Positions 1-9,523 of a stretch of 64,000 nt of DNA are shown here, piece by piece. This DNA is from Bradyrhizobium sp. LTSP849 (lineage in GTDB: Bacteria; Pseudomonadota; Alphaproteobacteria; Rhizobiales; Xanthobacteraceae). The stretch is from NCBI RefSeq assembly GCF_000938255.1, contig NZ_JYMR01000002.1, positions 124,001-188,000 of the forward strand, given 5' to 3'. The position numbers and the translations under genes are program-made. Under the pieces are notes generated by a model, which had not been told where the DNA came from, did no database searches, and saw only the letters and a list, made by a program, of their open reading frames with translations. Each line of letters begins with the position of its first letter. Position 1 is the first letter of the stretch.

Positions 1-786
1 GGCAGCCTCGTGGAACATGGTGTCTGCGGGCAGCGGCCCTTTCGCATCGATGCCGTAATTGCGCAGCGTCTTGAGCGCCGGCGCGATCACGGTCTGCTCC
101 TCATGGCCGAGCGAGCCGTCTTCGCCGGCATGCGGGTTGAGGCCCGAGATAGCGATGCGCGGCCGGGCGATGCCGAAGCGGGATTTCAGTTCAGTGGCAA
201 CGATGCGCACGGTCGAGACGATCAGCTCGCTCGTGAGCTGGCTCAACGCCTCGCGCAGGGATACGTGGATCGTTACCGGCACGACGGCAAGCCGCGGCGA
301 CCACAGCATCATCACCGGCTGCGGCACGCGGCCATCCTGCTCGGCGAGCTCGGCAAGGAATTCGGTGTGGCCGGGATGACGAAAGCCGGCGCGATAGAGC
401 ACGCTCTTGGCGATCGGATTGGTGACGACGGCGCCGGCGTGCCCCGTGTGGACGTCGGCGACCGCCTGGCGGATCGAGGCGAGCGCAGCTGGTGCGCTCG
501 ATCCATCGGGCTTGCCGGGCAGGGCGGTCGCGCGCTCGCCGGTCGCAACCACGGGCAGGGCGTCTGCGAAGGCAGCCTCGGCCTCGCTGGCGCTCACCGA
601 GGCAATCCTGATGTCGGTGCCGAGCGTTTTGGCGCGCTGCGCGAGCAGCGCCTCGTCGCCGAGCAGATAGAAAGCGGGCAGGTTCAATTCGCGGCGCCTG
701 AGCCAGGCTGCGATGGTGATGTCGGGGCCGATGCCGGCGGGCTCTCCCAGCGTCAAGGCGAGGGGCTTTGCGGGAGTGGTGGCCAT
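1..786 (-). CDS. pdxA: 4-hydroxythreonine-4-phosphate dehydrogenase (partial, C-terminus outside window)
   Basis: PdxA oxidises 4-phosphohydroxy-L-threonine with NAD in the DXP-dependent pyridoxal 5'-phosphate pathway (cytosolic, metal dependent). The 262 visible codons begin MATTPAKPLALTLGEPAGIG, the typical PdxA N-terminus, and later show TNPIAKS, a HPGHTE metal-histidine segment, and GLNPHAGEDG. The gene runs off the left edge, so the last part is missing. Its ATG overlaps the surA stop by one base (TGATG), showing tight translational coupling. The order lptD-surA-pdxA matches the enterobacterial arrangement (where rsmA follows), so the next gene outside the window may be rsmA; that is inference. 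Confidence 0.95.
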   Translation of the reverse strand, partial: MATTPAKPLALTLGEPAGIGPDITIAAWLRRRELNLPAFYLLGDEALLAQRAKTLGTDIRIASVSASEAEAAFADALPVVATGERATALPGKPDGSSAPAALASIRQAVADVHTGHAGAVVTNPIAKSVLYRAGFRHPGHTEFLAELAEQDGRVPQPVMMLWSPRLAVVPVTIHVSLREALSQLTSELIVSTVRIVATELKSRFGIARPRIAISGLNPHAGEDGSLGHEEQTVIAPALKTLRNYGIDAKGPLPADTMFHEAA

Positions 787-1718
787 CAGCGGTTGCGATA
801 TTCGATCATCGCCGCCTTGCGGATCTCTTCGAGATAGGCCTTCTGGGTCTTCTCGTATTTCTCCGAGTACATCTTCTCGCGGATCTCGCGCTTCTTCGGC
901 GTGTCGATCGTGGTCGGCTTGCGCGCGCACAGCACGACCATCTCGATGCCCTGCTTGGTCACCTCGGGTGCGGTCAGATGGCCGATCGGCGTGTCGTCGA
1001 GCACCTTGCGCAGCGCCTCGGGCAGGTCCGCAGTCGTCTTGGTGACGCTCTCGCGGATGGTGGCGTTCGGGGTCGAGCGGAACAGCGAATTGGCCTCATC
1101 GCAACTGGTCACGCGCGCGCGGTAGGTCTCGGCTTCCTTCTGCCGCGTCTCCAGGAAGGCTGGGGGCGATCCGCGCGGCACGATCAGCACGATCGGCTGC
1201 ATCTTGTATTCGGTGCCGTCGATCTGAAGCTTTTCGTTGCCCTCAGCCTTGACCTTGTCGGCGACGTCCTTCTCGCCGACCATCAGCTTCTCCTTGTAGC
1301 GGCCGCGAACGAGGCTGGTCCAAACCATCTCGGCCTTCATGCGGCCCTTCAGGGTTTCGGGGCGGACACCCTTGACCTCGAGCGACTTGGTGAGCTGCTC
1401 CGGCGAGATGCGCATGCGCTGCGCCATGCCCTCGTAAGACTGGTTGATGTCGGAGACGCCGGGATCGACGCCGTACTTCTTGCCTTCCTTGATCTTCACC
1501 CTGTCGTCGATCAGCTCGTTGATGACGTCCTGCCGGCCCGGGGTCTTCTGCGTCGTGAGCTGATCGAGCTTGGAGCGCTGCTCGATGTCGAAATCGGTGA
1601 TGGGATCGCCGTTGACCATGACGACAATGTTCTGCGCCCGTGCCGGCGCGCCGGCCAGGATCAGGACTGCGCCGAGGACGAGAAGGAGGAAGCGGAAGAC
1701 AGGCATTGGGGTCGTCAT
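786..1718 (-). CDS. surA: SurA-type periplasmic chaperone / peptidyl-prolyl isomerase
   Basis: 310 aa. Residues 1-28 are a Sec signal peptide ending APARA/Q. The next ~130 residues (VVMVNGDPITDFDIEQR onwards) are the SurA N-terminal chaperone domain. One parvulin-like domain follows (about 165-270, containing DLPEALRKVLDD and a terminal MVVLCARK strand), against two in E. coli SurA (~428 aa). The family escorts unfolded outer-membrane proteins, notably LptD, through the periplasm. It lies 68 bases after lptD and overlaps pdxA by one base, so it is part of the lptFGD-surA-pdxA transcript. The short single-parvulin form is common in Rhizobiales; whether this domain retains isomerase activity cannot be told from sequence. 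Confidence 0.92.
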   Translation of the reverse strand: MTTPMPVFRFLLLVLGAVLILAGAPARAQNIVVMVNGDPITDFDIEQRSKLDQLTTQKTPGRQDVINELIDDRVKIKEGKKYGVDPGVSDINQSYEGMAQRMRISPEQLTKSLEVKGVRPETLKGRMKAEMVWTSLVRGRYKEKLMVGEKDVADKVKAEGNEKLQIDGTEYKMQPIVLIVPRGSPPAFLETRQKEAETYRARVTSCDEANSLFRSTPNATIRESVTKTTADLPEALRKVLDDTPIGHLTAPEVTKQGIEMVVLCARKPTTIDTPKKREIREKMYSEKYEKTQKAYLEEIRKAAMIEYRNR

Positions 1719-1786
1719 GATTGTCGCTCGTATGTCAGCCGCGATGAGCCTGCGATCGGAATCACGCGGCCGTCACTTCAAACCGT

Positions 1787-4285
1787 TCACTGGAAGCCGC
1801 CGGCGGAACTGCTGGTCGTCGACGTCTGTGCGATCGTGCGCAGGCCGATCTGGAACATGAACGCGTGGCTCAGCACGGGCGGCGTGGTCCCCGCAGAATA
1901 GCTATACGAAGTTACATAGTTCGCCGCCAGCACGAAGCAATCGTCGACATAACCGGCGCCGAGCACATATTGGTTGATCTTGTTGGCCTCGAGGTCCCAG
2001 CGCGCCGAGCCCGTCACCACCCAGTTGGTCGCGAGCTTGATCGAGCCCGACGTCAGGATGCCCTCGCGGCGCGTCAGATAGCCGAGTTCCGGCTGCGGCG
2101 CGTAATTGCCGTACATCATGCTGACTGACCAGCGATTGAAATTGGCGCGGCCTTCCGCCTCGAAGCGCTGGATGTTCCAGGTCTGCTCGTCCATGCGGGA
2201 GCGGACGCTGAACGTATAGGTGCTGTTCGGCGAGTAGGCGACGCTGGCGACGTAATCGGAGCGCGGCTTGTCGAGGCCGGAATCCACGCCGGTATTGATG
2301 GAGTCCTGAACCGCGTAGGAGTTCATGCCGAACAGCTGGTAGGACTGCCCGAACAGCACCTTGACGGCACCGCCCCTGTCGAACTGCGTGGTGGCCTGCA
2401 CGCCGACATTGGCGCGGCCGCCGCCCTCGACGCGGTCGTAGCCGGAGAACTTGTCGACGCTGAACAGGTTCGATGTGTCGAACACCATGCTCTGCGCATC
2501 CTCGTTCGGGAGCTTGCCGGCATAGGTCTCGTTCGGCCGGATGATGATCTGCGCGATCGGCTCGATGGTGGTCGAGCCCCAGGGCTGAACGTTGATGAAG
2601 GGATAGCGGTATTCGAGGCCGACGGTCGGCATCAGGCGGAACGCCTGGGTGTCGCCGACCGGCAGGTAGTTCGACACGCCCGGCTGGTTGGAGACATCCG
2701 AGTTGATCGCATCGGCGCGAAGGATCGCGAACGGCGTCCAGATTTCTCCGAACGGATCGGTGAAGGACTTGCGCCACTGCGCTTCCGCCGTCAGGCGGGT
2801 GTAGGTGCCGGGGAAGCCGCGCAACAGGCACTGCGACGGCGTGCGCGCGAGCGGATCAGCCGACGTCGTCGTGCACAGGCTGTTGGTATTGGCCGCCGTC
2901 GTGATCGGATCGAACACGGCGTCGTTACGTGTCAAATTGACGAAGTTGGTCTTGTAGGAGACTTCGCCGCCGAAGATCGGATAGTTGAGCACGTTCGAGT
3001 AGTCGATCACGGGATAGACGACCGGGACCTGCTGCTGGTTGCCCGAGAAGCTCAGCCAGTACATCGTGCGCGCGTCGAAGAAGCTGCGATTGCCGACGCC
3101 GGTCAGATAGAGCTGCGACAGCGCATCCGTCGGCAGGTTCAGGAACGAGCCGAGCGGATCGCGGTATGCCGACAGGCGGTAATCCGACATGAAATAATAG
3201 TCGGAGAGGATGACGCCGTCCCAGCCCCAGACCCATTTGTCGTTCAGCGCGAACTGGCCCTTGGTCTCGACGCCGCCGCGGAACTGGCGGTCGCCCGGCT
3301 GGCCGGCGAAATTGTCGGGGTTGAGCTGGTCGATGCCGTAGACGCGAACCTGATAGGCGCCGTCCATCAGGCGCTGGCGGAACTCGGCCTGGAACAGCAC
3401 GCCCTGCTTGGAGGTGATGCGCGGGCTGAAGGTCGCGTCCATGTCGGGCGCGATCGCCCAGTAGAACGGGACTTCGACGCCGTAGCCGAACGCCGTGTAG
3501 GAGGTGAAGCCCGGCATCAGGAAGCCGGTCTTGCGCTTCACGGTCGGGTCGGGCGTCGAGAAATACGGCATGTAGGCGAGCGGCACGCCGAAGAATTCGA
3601 GCTGCGCCGTCTCGAAATACAGCATCTTCTCCTGCTGGTCGTGGATGATGCGGGCACCCTTGACCTGCCAGAGCGGCGGTTTCTTCGGATCGTCCTTACA
3701 CGGCGCGCAGGCCGTGTAGACGCCGTTCTCGAACACCGTGTAGTTGCCGCTGGAGCGGTCGGCGCGGGTCGCGGCCATGCGGGTCTGGTCGGCGGTGTCC
3801 ACGCGCAGCGAATCCACGAAACCGTCGCGGTAGTCGTCGGAGAGATCCATGATCTCGGCATAGGTGATCTTGCCGTCGGCATCCGTCATGCGGATGTTGC
3901 CTTCGGCATGGAGCCGCTTGGTCTTCTGGTCGTAGATGACCCTGTCGGCCTCGACGCTGGTGCCGTTGTAGAACATCTGCACGTTGCCGACTGCCGAGAC
4001 GCGCGAATTGTTGTAGTCGTAATCGACCTCGGTCGCCTGCACGAGCATCTGCCCGTCATTGGCGGCCTTCGGCGGTTTCGGACGTGGCGGCAGCGGATTG
4101 TAGGTGAAGCTCTGGGCGGCGGCCGGCGTCACCGCGGCAAGATCGATCATGCCGCCGAGCGATGCGACAGCAGCGAGCGCGAGCAGGATATTGCGGATCT
4201 TGCGCGTAGACAAACCAAACCCGTTCGCGCGCACGAGGGTGCGCAACGCCAAACCAGACACGGGTCCGCGGCGGACGGCCGTCAC
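1787..4285 (-). CDS. lptD: LPS-assembly protein LptD (outer-membrane beta-barrel)
   Basis: 832 aa from a GTG whose G is the last base of the lptG stop (TAGTG overlap); an upstream extension of 22 codons is possible but would overlap lptG. A hydrophobic signal segment around residues 25-60 ends PAAAQ/SF. Next comes an OstA/LptA-like beta-jellyroll (VQATEVDYDY, AEGNIRMTDADGKITYAE), then a long beta-barrel ending in an aromatic-rich strand with a C-terminal FQ. LptD with LptE inserts lipopolysaccharide into the outer leaflet, receiving it from the LptB2FGC-A bridge, so being co-transcribed with lptF and lptG fits. E. coli keeps lptD with surA-pdxA but apart from lptFG; here all are joined. Confidence 0.95.
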   Translation of the reverse strand: MTAVRRGPVSGLALRTLVRANGFGLSTRKIRNILLALAAVASLGGMIDLAAVTPAAAQSFTYNPLPPRPKPPKAANDGQMLVQATEVDYDYNNSRVSAVGNVQMFYNGTSVEADRVIYDQKTKRLHAEGNIRMTDADGKITYAEIMDLSDDYRDGFVDSLRVDTADQTRMAATRADRSSGNYTVFENGVYTACAPCKDDPKKPPLWQVKGARIIHDQQEKMLYFETAQLEFFGVPLAYMPYFSTPDPTVKRKTGFLMPGFTSYTAFGYGVEVPFYWAIAPDMDATFSPRITSKQGVLFQAEFRQRLMDGAYQVRVYGIDQLNPDNFAGQPGDRQFRGGVETKGQFALNDKWVWGWDGVILSDYYFMSDYRLSAYRDPLGSFLNLPTDALSQLYLTGVGNRSFFDARTMYWLSFSGNQQQVPVVYPVIDYSNVLNYPIFGGEVSYKTNFVNLTRNDAVFDPITTAANTNSLCTTTSADPLARTPSQCLLRGFPGTYTRLTAEAQWRKSFTDPFGEIWTPFAILRADAINSDVSNQPGVSNYLPVGDTQAFRLMPTVGLEYRYPFINVQPWGSTTIEPIAQIIIRPNETYAGKLPNEDAQSMVFDTSNLFSVDKFSGYDRVEGGGRANVGVQATTQFDRGGAVKVLFGQSYQLFGMNSYAVQDSINTGVDSGLDKPRSDYVASVAYSPNSTYTFSVRSRMDEQTWNIQRFEAEGRANFNRWSVSMMYGNYAPQPELGYLTRREGILTSGSIKLATNWVVTGSARWDLEANKINQYVLGAGYVDDCFVLAANYVTSYSYSAGTTPPVLSHAFMFQIGLRTIAQTSTTSSSAGGFQ

Positions 4286-5382
4286 TATCCGTCCTCCTGA
4301 TACAGCAAGGCCAAAAAGCCGGTGAGGCCGCCCACCACCACGGGCAACCACGCCGCAGCGATCGGATGCATCAACTCAGCCTTGCTCAAGTCTTCAGTCA
4401 CTTTCGACAAAACGTAGAGCAGAAAGCCTGCGCCCACGCCACTCAAAACCATCTTCTGTACGCCGCCCATCCGGAAGAAGCGCAACGACACGGAGGCCGC
4501 GAGCATCACCATGGCGGCGAGCAAAAACGGCTGTGCCAGAAGCTTGTGATACTGGAGTCGATATCCGGCTGTCGCGAAGCCCGAACTCTCGGAGGAGCGG
4601 ATGTAGCTCGGTAGTTGCCAAAAGGACACAGTTTCGGGTGTGGAAAAGCTGTTGCGGACCTGCGCCTCTGTCAGCGTCGTCGGAATCTCCAGGCTGGCCT
4701 GGTCGACCGGCGGCGCGTCGAGCGAGAAGCGGCGCACACCCCTGAACAGCCAATGGCCGGATTCGAGGGTCGCCTCGCGCGCCTCGATCCGCTCCTTGAA
4801 GTGCTGCTCTGTGTCAAACCGGAACAGCGTCAGTCCGGTCAGTCGGACGCCCTGCTGCTCGCTGCGCGCTGCGTTGATGATGGTCTGGCCGTCGTTGGTC
4901 ACCTGGTTGAGCCAGAAGCCCGAGGCGTCCTGGATGCCGCCGCCGGGCGCCGAGCCAAACAGCTCCGCTTCCATGCGCTTGGAGAGCTCGCGCAAATTCG
5001 CCGACATCGGATTGTAGGCGACGGTGGCGATCACCCCGATCAGGAGCGCGCTGCCGAGCGCCGGCGAGATGAATTGCCAGGCCGAGATGCCGGCGGCGCG
5101 CGCGACTACGAGCTCGAGCCGGCGGGAGAGGGCGAGATAGCAGGTCATGGCGCCGATCAGCATGCAGAACGGCGTCAGCTTCTCCAGCAGTTGCGGCACG
5201 CGGAACAGCGAGGTCTCGGCCACCATGATCGCGGAGGCGGACGCAAGGCCTGAGGTCTTGCGCACCATCTCGATGTAGTCGACCAGCACCAGCAGCAGGA
5301 AAATGCTCGCGAACACGCCGAGCGCGGCGACCACGAAGCGGCCTGCGAAATAGCGCCCGAGTGTGTTGGTGAGCATGCTCAT
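4285..5382 (-). CDS. lptG: LPS export ABC transporter permease LptG
   Basis: 365 aa. It begins MSMLTNTLGRYFAGRF with an amphipathic helix and a membrane segment, as in LptG, and has about six membrane segments in total: three in the first ~130 residues and three at the C-terminus. A periplasmic beta-jellyroll lies between (about 140-270). With LptF and the cytoplasmic ATPase LptB (not in this window) it extracts LPS from the inner membrane. The ATG was chosen because ATGA overlaps the lptF stop codon by four bases, whereas the longer reading runs into lptF. Its own stop overlaps the lptD GTG. Confidence 0.94.
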   Translation of the reverse strand: MSMLTNTLGRYFAGRFVVAALGVFASIFLLLVLVDYIEMVRKTSGLASASAIMVAETSLFRVPQLLEKLTPFCMLIGAMTCYLALSRRLELVVARAAGISAWQFISPALGSALLIGVIATVAYNPMSANLRELSKRMEAELFGSAPGGGIQDASGFWLNQVTNDGQTIINAARSEQQGVRLTGLTLFRFDTEQHFKERIEAREATLESGHWLFRGVRRFSLDAPPVDQASLEIPTTLTEAQVRNSFSTPETVSFWQLPSYIRSSESSGFATAGYRLQYHKLLAQPFLLAAMVMLAASVSLRFFRMGGVQKMVLSGVGAGFLLYVLSKVTEDLSKAELMHPIAAAWLPVVVGGLTGFLALLYQEDG

Positions 5383-6548
5383 GCGGTGGCCGGCCGTCCG
5401 AACAGCCGCGCGATGCGCGCGTTCGATCTGTTGATGGCCTCGATCAGGCCGGACGGCGGTTCGACCACGACGCCGCCGACGATCAACCACATGCCGACGC
5501 CGATCGCTGTCGCCAGCATCGCATATTGCACGGCGGCTGCGAACGGCGACTTCACCGCCATCACCGAGCAGGCAAATCCGGCCATGCGCAGGCCGAACAC
5601 TGCGATCACCGAGCCGCCGATCGAGAAGTTGCGGCTCTGGCGCGTGGTGCGCGGCGCGCCGAGGAAGGCGAAGGTCAGCGCCGCAAATGCAAACGGATAG
5701 AGCGGCGCCATCAGGCGATCATGCAGCTCGGACCAGAACTGGCCGGGGACCGCCTTGTAGACCGGGTCGTCGTCGGACGGCGAGAACAGCTCCCAGAGAT
5801 AGCGCTCGCGGATGCCGAGGGTGACGTCGTGCCCCTGGTTGGAGAACTTCGACATGTCGAAGCCGTAGCGGCCGAACGCCACCAGCGCCGGGTCGCGCTT
5901 GCCCGCCTCGAAGCGCTGGAGATTGCCGTCCTTGAGAATCAGGAACGATCCGTTCTCGTTCTTCACGACCTCGCCGTGCTCGGCGACGATCGAGACGCGC
6001 TCATTCGGATCGCGGCGGTCGTCGATGAAGATGCCGGCAAGGATGCCGCCGGGCTGGCGTTCGCGGATCCGGATCGTGAGGTTCTTGTCGAGCTGGGCGA
6101 AGCGGCCGGGCTGGAGGATGTTGGTGAGCACGTCGGCGGTGATCTCGGCGTCCCATTGCTTGATCCGCCGCATGCCGTCGGGGGCGAGGTAGGCCGAGAT
6201 GAAGGCGACCAGCAGCGCCACCACGCAGGTGGCGTAGAAGAACGGATAGAACAGCCGGAACGGCGAGAAGCCGGCGGCATTCATCACGATGATCTCGGAA
6301 TCGGTCGCGAGCTTGTTCAGCGTGTGCGAGATCGCGATCATCAGCGCGATCGGCGAGATGATCAGGACCAGCGCCGGGATGACGAGGCTGGTGATGCCGA
6401 GGAAGGTCAGGATGGTCTGACCCTGGCTCGTCATGAGGTCGATGCCGCGCAACGCCTGCGTAATCCAGATCACGCCGGTGAGGCTGACCAGGACGAGCGC
6501 AAACGACGCCAGCGTCGTGCGGAAGATATACCTATCGATTGACCCCAT
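5379..6548 (-). CDS. lptF: LPS export ABC transporter permease LptF
   Basis: 389 aa, starting MGSIDRYIFR, the classical LptF opening (a single interfacial helix with Tyr-Ile). Membrane segments lie near residues 12-32, 50-75, 95-120 and 285-365, with a periplasmic jellyroll between. The PNERVSIVAEHGEVV and GNLQRFEAG segments belong to the jellyroll. It pairs with LptG as the heterodimeric permease of the Lpt machine. It is the first gene of the minus-strand operon and diverges from pepA across about 343 bases. The divergent lptFG / pepA-holC arrangement is also found in E. coli, which supports the call. Confidence 0.94.
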   Translation of the reverse strand: MGSIDRYIFRTTLASFALVLVSLTGVIWITQALRGIDLMTSQGQTILTFLGITSLVIPALVLIISPIALMIAISHTLNKLATDSEIIVMNAAGFSPFRLFYPFFYATCVVALLVAFISAYLAPDGMRRIKQWDAEITADVLTNILQPGRFAQLDKNLTIRIRERQPGGILAGIFIDDRRDPNERVSIVAEHGEVVKNENGSFLILKDGNLQRFEAGKRDPALVAFGRYGFDMSKFSNQGHDVTLGIRERYLWELFSPSDDDPVYKAVPGQFWSELHDRLMAPLYPFAFAALTFAFLGAPRTTRQSRNFSIGGSVIAVFGLRMAGFACSVMAVKSPFAAAVQYAMLATAIGVGMWLIVGGVVVEPPSGLIEAINRSNARIARLFGRPATA

Positions 6549-6891
6549 GCGCTACCGCACGAATCCCCACCAAAGCCCCAATGCAGTCCCCGGAATTTCT
6601 GGCTGTCCGACCCATCCCGGAAAGGGAGCCCCAGGGTCGTTGCAGCCATCTCGTCCGCCGTTCACTTTCTCACTACCATCCCTTTGATCCGTCAACAAAA
6701 TGGCTGCCCCGTGGCGCCGTCAATATATGGTTAATATTTCCCTCGTTGTGGCGTTCGCGCCACGGGCGGTGCTTGGCATCGGCCGTGCCTGTGGCCCATA
6801 GTGTGGAAAGTCCAGTGAATCGCCGTTCAGCTCCGACCTTTGGCCGGGATCGCCGACCGGCAAAAAGTCCCATGTTCTTGAGGAGTTACCC
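6549..6891. promoter_or_regulatory. Divergent intergenic region lptF / pepA
   Basis: 343 bases between two divergent starts, so promoters for the Lpt operon (minus) and for pepA (plus) should lie here. A relatively AT-rich patch near 6700-6745 is the likeliest core-promoter area. I see no convincing protein-coding gene, strong inverted repeat or operator. pepA has a clear ribosome-binding site, GAGGAG, just upstream of its ATG at 6892. Confidence 0.4.
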
Positions 6892-8391
6892 ATGTCCGAT
6901 GCCATCAAGGTCGGCTTCGTCCCGTTGGCTTCCGCCGCCCGTGGCATCCTGATCGTGTTCTGTGACGAGGGCCTGAAGCTGGGACCGGCGACGGCGAAGG
7001 CGCTGGGCGGTGCTGGCGAGCTTGTGAAGCGGGCAGCCGCCACCGCCTCATTCAAAGGTAAAAGCGGAGCAGCCCTGGACATCCTGGCCCCCGAGGGTCT
7101 GAAGGCAGAGCGCCTGATCGTGATCGGGACCGGGAAGGCGTCAGCCTTGAAGGCGAACGATTTCCTCAAATTCGGCGGCATGGCGGCGAGCAAGCTCAAG
7201 ACGGGTTCCGCGGCCATGACCATCATGGCGGAACTGCCCGACGGCGCCATGACGAGCGAGCAGGCGGCTGCGATCGCCTCGGGCCTGCGGCTGCGCCTCT
7301 ACAAGTTCGACCGCTATAAGACGAGGAAGAAGGACGGCGAGGAGGGCGGCTTGCGCGCCGACATCTCGCTGGCAGTTGGTGATGCGGCTTCGGCGAAAAA
7401 GGCCTTCGCCTCGGCCGGCGCAATTGTCGACGGCGTCATCATCGCGCGCGACCTCGTCAACGAGCCGCCGAACGTGCTCTACCCCGAGGAGTTCGCACGG
7501 CGCGCCAGTCAGCTCCGCAAGCTCGGCGTCAAGATCGAAGTGCTCGACGTCAAGGCGATGCAGAAGCTCGGCATGGGCGCGCTGCTTGGCGTCGGCCAGG
7601 GTTCGGCGCGGCCGAGCCGCACCGTGATCATGCGCTGGGACGGCGGCAAAAAGGGCGAGGCGCCGGTCGCCTTCGTCGGCAAGGGTGTCTGCTTCGACAC
7701 CGGCGGCATCTCGATCAAGCCGGCCGGCAGCATGGAGGACATGAAGGGTGACATGGGGGGAGCGGCCTGCGTCGTCGGCCTGATGCATGCGCTCGCGGCG
7801 CGCAAAGCCAAGGCCAATGTGGTCGGCGCCATCGGCCTCGTCGAGAACATGCCCGACGGCAACGCGCAGCGGCCGGGCGACATCGTGACTTCGATGTCGG
7901 GCCAGACCATCGAGATCATCAACACCGATGCGGAAGGCCGTCTCGTGCTGGCCGACGTGCTCTGGTACGTCGCCAAGAAGACGAAGCCGAAATTCATGGT
8001 CGATCTGGCGACGCTGACCGGCGCGATCGTGGTCGCGCTCGGCACCGAGCATGCCGGCATGTTCTCCAACAATGACGAGCTTGCCGACCGGCTGCTGACG
8101 GCCGGTATCGAGAGCGGAGAAAAGGTCTGGCGCCTGCCGCTCGGCCCCGAATACGACAAGCTGATCGACTCCCAGTTCGCCGACATGAAGAACACCGGCG
8201 GCCGCCATGGCGGCTCGATCACCGCGGCGCAGTTCCTCCAGCGCTTCGTCGACGGCACGCCCTGGGCGCATCTCGACATTGCCGGCACCGCGATGGGCGC
8301 GCCGAAGACCGAGATCAACCAGAGCTGGGCTTCCGGCTATGGCGTCCGCCTTCTTGATCGACTGGTTGCGGATCACTACGAGCGCAAATGA
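6892..8391 (+). CDS. pepA: Cytosol leucyl aminopeptidase (M17)
   Basis: 499 aa, the normal length for M17 aminopeptidases. The N-terminal half is the macro-like regulatory domain. The C-terminal catalytic domain has [13 protein letters not shown] (metal and catalytic Lys region), KGDMGGAA and the family signature NTDAEGRL at about residue 344, which binds the two divalent ions. It releases N-terminal amino acids from peptides as a hexamer; in E. coli PepA also acts as a DNA-binding recombination and transcription factor, which cannot be inferred here. GAGGAG lies eight bases before the ATG. holC follows after six bases, as in enterobacteria. Confidence 0.96.
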   Translation: MSDAIKVGFVPLASAARGILIVFCDEGLKLGPATAKALGGAGELVKRAAATASFKGKSGAALDILAPEGLKAERLIVIGTGKASALKANDFLKFGGMAASKLKTGSAAMTIMAELPDGAMTSEQAAAIASGLRLRLYKFDRYKTRKKDGEEGGLRADISLAVGDAASAKKAFASAGAIVDGVIIARDLVNEPPNVLYPEEFARRASQLRKLGVKIEVLDVKAMQKLGMGALLGVGQGSARPSRTVIMRWDGGKKGEAPVAFVGKGVCFDTGGISIKPAGSMEDMKGDMGGAACVVGLMHALAARKAKANVVGAIGLVENMPDGNAQRPGDIVTSMSGQTIEIINTDAEGRLVLADVLWYVAKKTKPKFMVDLATLTGAIVVALGTEHAGMFSNNDELADRLLTAGIESGEKVWRLPLGPEYDKLIDSQFADMKNTGGRHGGSITAAQFLQRFVDGTPWAHLDIAGTAMGAPKTEINQSWASGYGVRLLDRLVADHYERK

Positions 8392-8397
8392 CCTGAA

Positions 8398-8850
8398 ATG
8401 ACTGAGGTGCTGTTCTACCATCTGCAAAACATGACGGTTGAGAACGTCTTGCCGCCGCTTCTCGAGAAATCGCTGGAGCGGGGCTGGCGCGTCGTTGTGC
8501 AGTCGACTTCGCCGGAACGCGCCGATGCGCTGGACGCGCATCTGTGGACTTATCGCGACGATTCCTTCCTGCCCCACGCGACATGGCGCGTGACCGATGC
8601 CGCCGACCAGCCGATCGTGCTGGCGATCGAGGAGGACAATCCGAACGGCGCCAATGTCCGCTTCCTGGTCGACAACGCCGCGCTGCCGCAGGACTGCCAG
8701 AGCTACGAGCGCATGGTGCTGCTGTTCAACGGCGAGGATCCGGACGCACTTGCCTTGGCCCGCAGCACCTGGACGGATTGCAAGACGCGCGGATTTGAGG
8801 TCACCTATTGGCAGGCCGACGAACGGGGCCGGTGGCAGCGGCGGAATTAG
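8398..8850 (+). CDS. holC: DNA polymerase III chi subunit
   Basis: 150 aa with the chi pattern: FYHLQNMTVENVLPPLLEKSLERGW at the N-terminus (written here in part: an HL..MT..NVLP helix) and a FLVDNAALP segment near residue 90, then RMVLLFNG. Chi joins the clamp loader to single-strand binding protein through contact with the SSB tail. It starts six bases after the pepA stop, so it is certainly co-transcribed. The pepA-holC pair is conserved across proteobacteria, which makes the assignment firm despite the family's low sequence conservation. Confidence 0.92.
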   Translation: MTEVLFYHLQNMTVENVLPPLLEKSLERGWRVVVQSTSPERADALDAHLWTYRDDSFLPHATWRVTDAADQPIVLAIEEDNPNGANVRFLVDNAALPQDCQSYERMVLLFNGEDPDALALARSTWTDCKTRGFEVTYWQADERGRWQRRN

Positions 8851-8977
8851 CGGTCGTTTGCAATTAATGATAATTTGTACTTTCGACGGCAAGCTGGTTT
8901 CGGTCACCTTCGTGCCGCAAAGTGATGTTGGGACAATCGCTTAGGACTGGTCCTTCAGGCGGGGAATGTAGTTTATC

Positions 8978-9511
8978 GTGCGACACCAAAAGCTTCCAAA
9001 GTCGCTCATAGTTGCGTTGGCCGCTGTCGCGCCGCTGATCGCGGGCTGCTCGGGCGGAACCGATCTGCTGTCGAAGGACGCCGAATGGTTCAACAAGCCG
9101 AGCCGCCTGTTCATCAAGAACATCTCGATCGAGTCGCCGCCGCTGACCCCCGACAAGCCAGTGGGGGCTGAAGATCTCGTCAGCGCCGATGGCGCATGCC
9201 CCGGCATGGCACCGCCTCCTGGGCCGGCTGACGCCAACGCGTCGACCACGGCGCCCGCGGCCATGGGCGGCACGGTCGCGCTCGGCCACACCGAATGCGA
9301 CGTGGTGCGCGGCATCGGCGCGCCCTCGAACGTCAATCTCTCCGGTGATGCCGCCGGCCGGCGCGTCGCGGTGGTTACCTGGAACACGGGTCCACGCGCG
9401 GGCATCTACACGTTTACATCCGGCCGTCTGTCCTCGATCGAGGGCACGCCGGAGGCGCCGGTTGTTCCGAAGCCGGTGAAGCCGAAGGCGAAGAAGAAAG
9501 CGGCGACGTAA
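8978..9511 (+). CDS. Putative lipoprotein of unknown function
   Basis: 177 aa from a GTG start. Residues 1-24 form a lipoprotein signal: basic n-region, hydrophobic core and the lipobox LIAGC, with Cys24 as the predicted lipidation site. The mature part has a Pro/Ala-rich stretch and a LGHTECDVVRGIG segment, then VAVVTWNTGPRAGIYTF, which resembles the small SmpA/OmlA-like fold (a sequence beginning with a conserved G-x-P/C motif followed by beta strands) only loosely. The C-terminus is Lys/Pro/Ala rich (KPVKPKAKKKAAT). I do not recognise a function. It ends convergently 12 bases from the methyltransferase gene. Confidence 0.8.
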   Translation: MRHQKLPKSLIVALAAVAPLIAGCSGGTDLLSKDAEWFNKPSRLFIKNISIESPPLTPDKPVGAEDLVSADGACPGMAPPPGPADANASTTAPAAMGGTVALGHTECDVVRGIGAPSNVNLSGDAAGRRVAVVTWNTGPRAGIYTFTSGRLSSIEGTPEAPVVPKPVKPKAKKKAAT

Positions 9512-9523
9512 AGGCCGCACGCA

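Noticed and set aside
7141..8907. 588-codon open frame on the minus strand opposite pepA and holC
   Set aside because: It is an antisense shadow of the aminopeptidase in a GC-rich genome; His/Asp/Arg-rich low-quality composition and no motifs.
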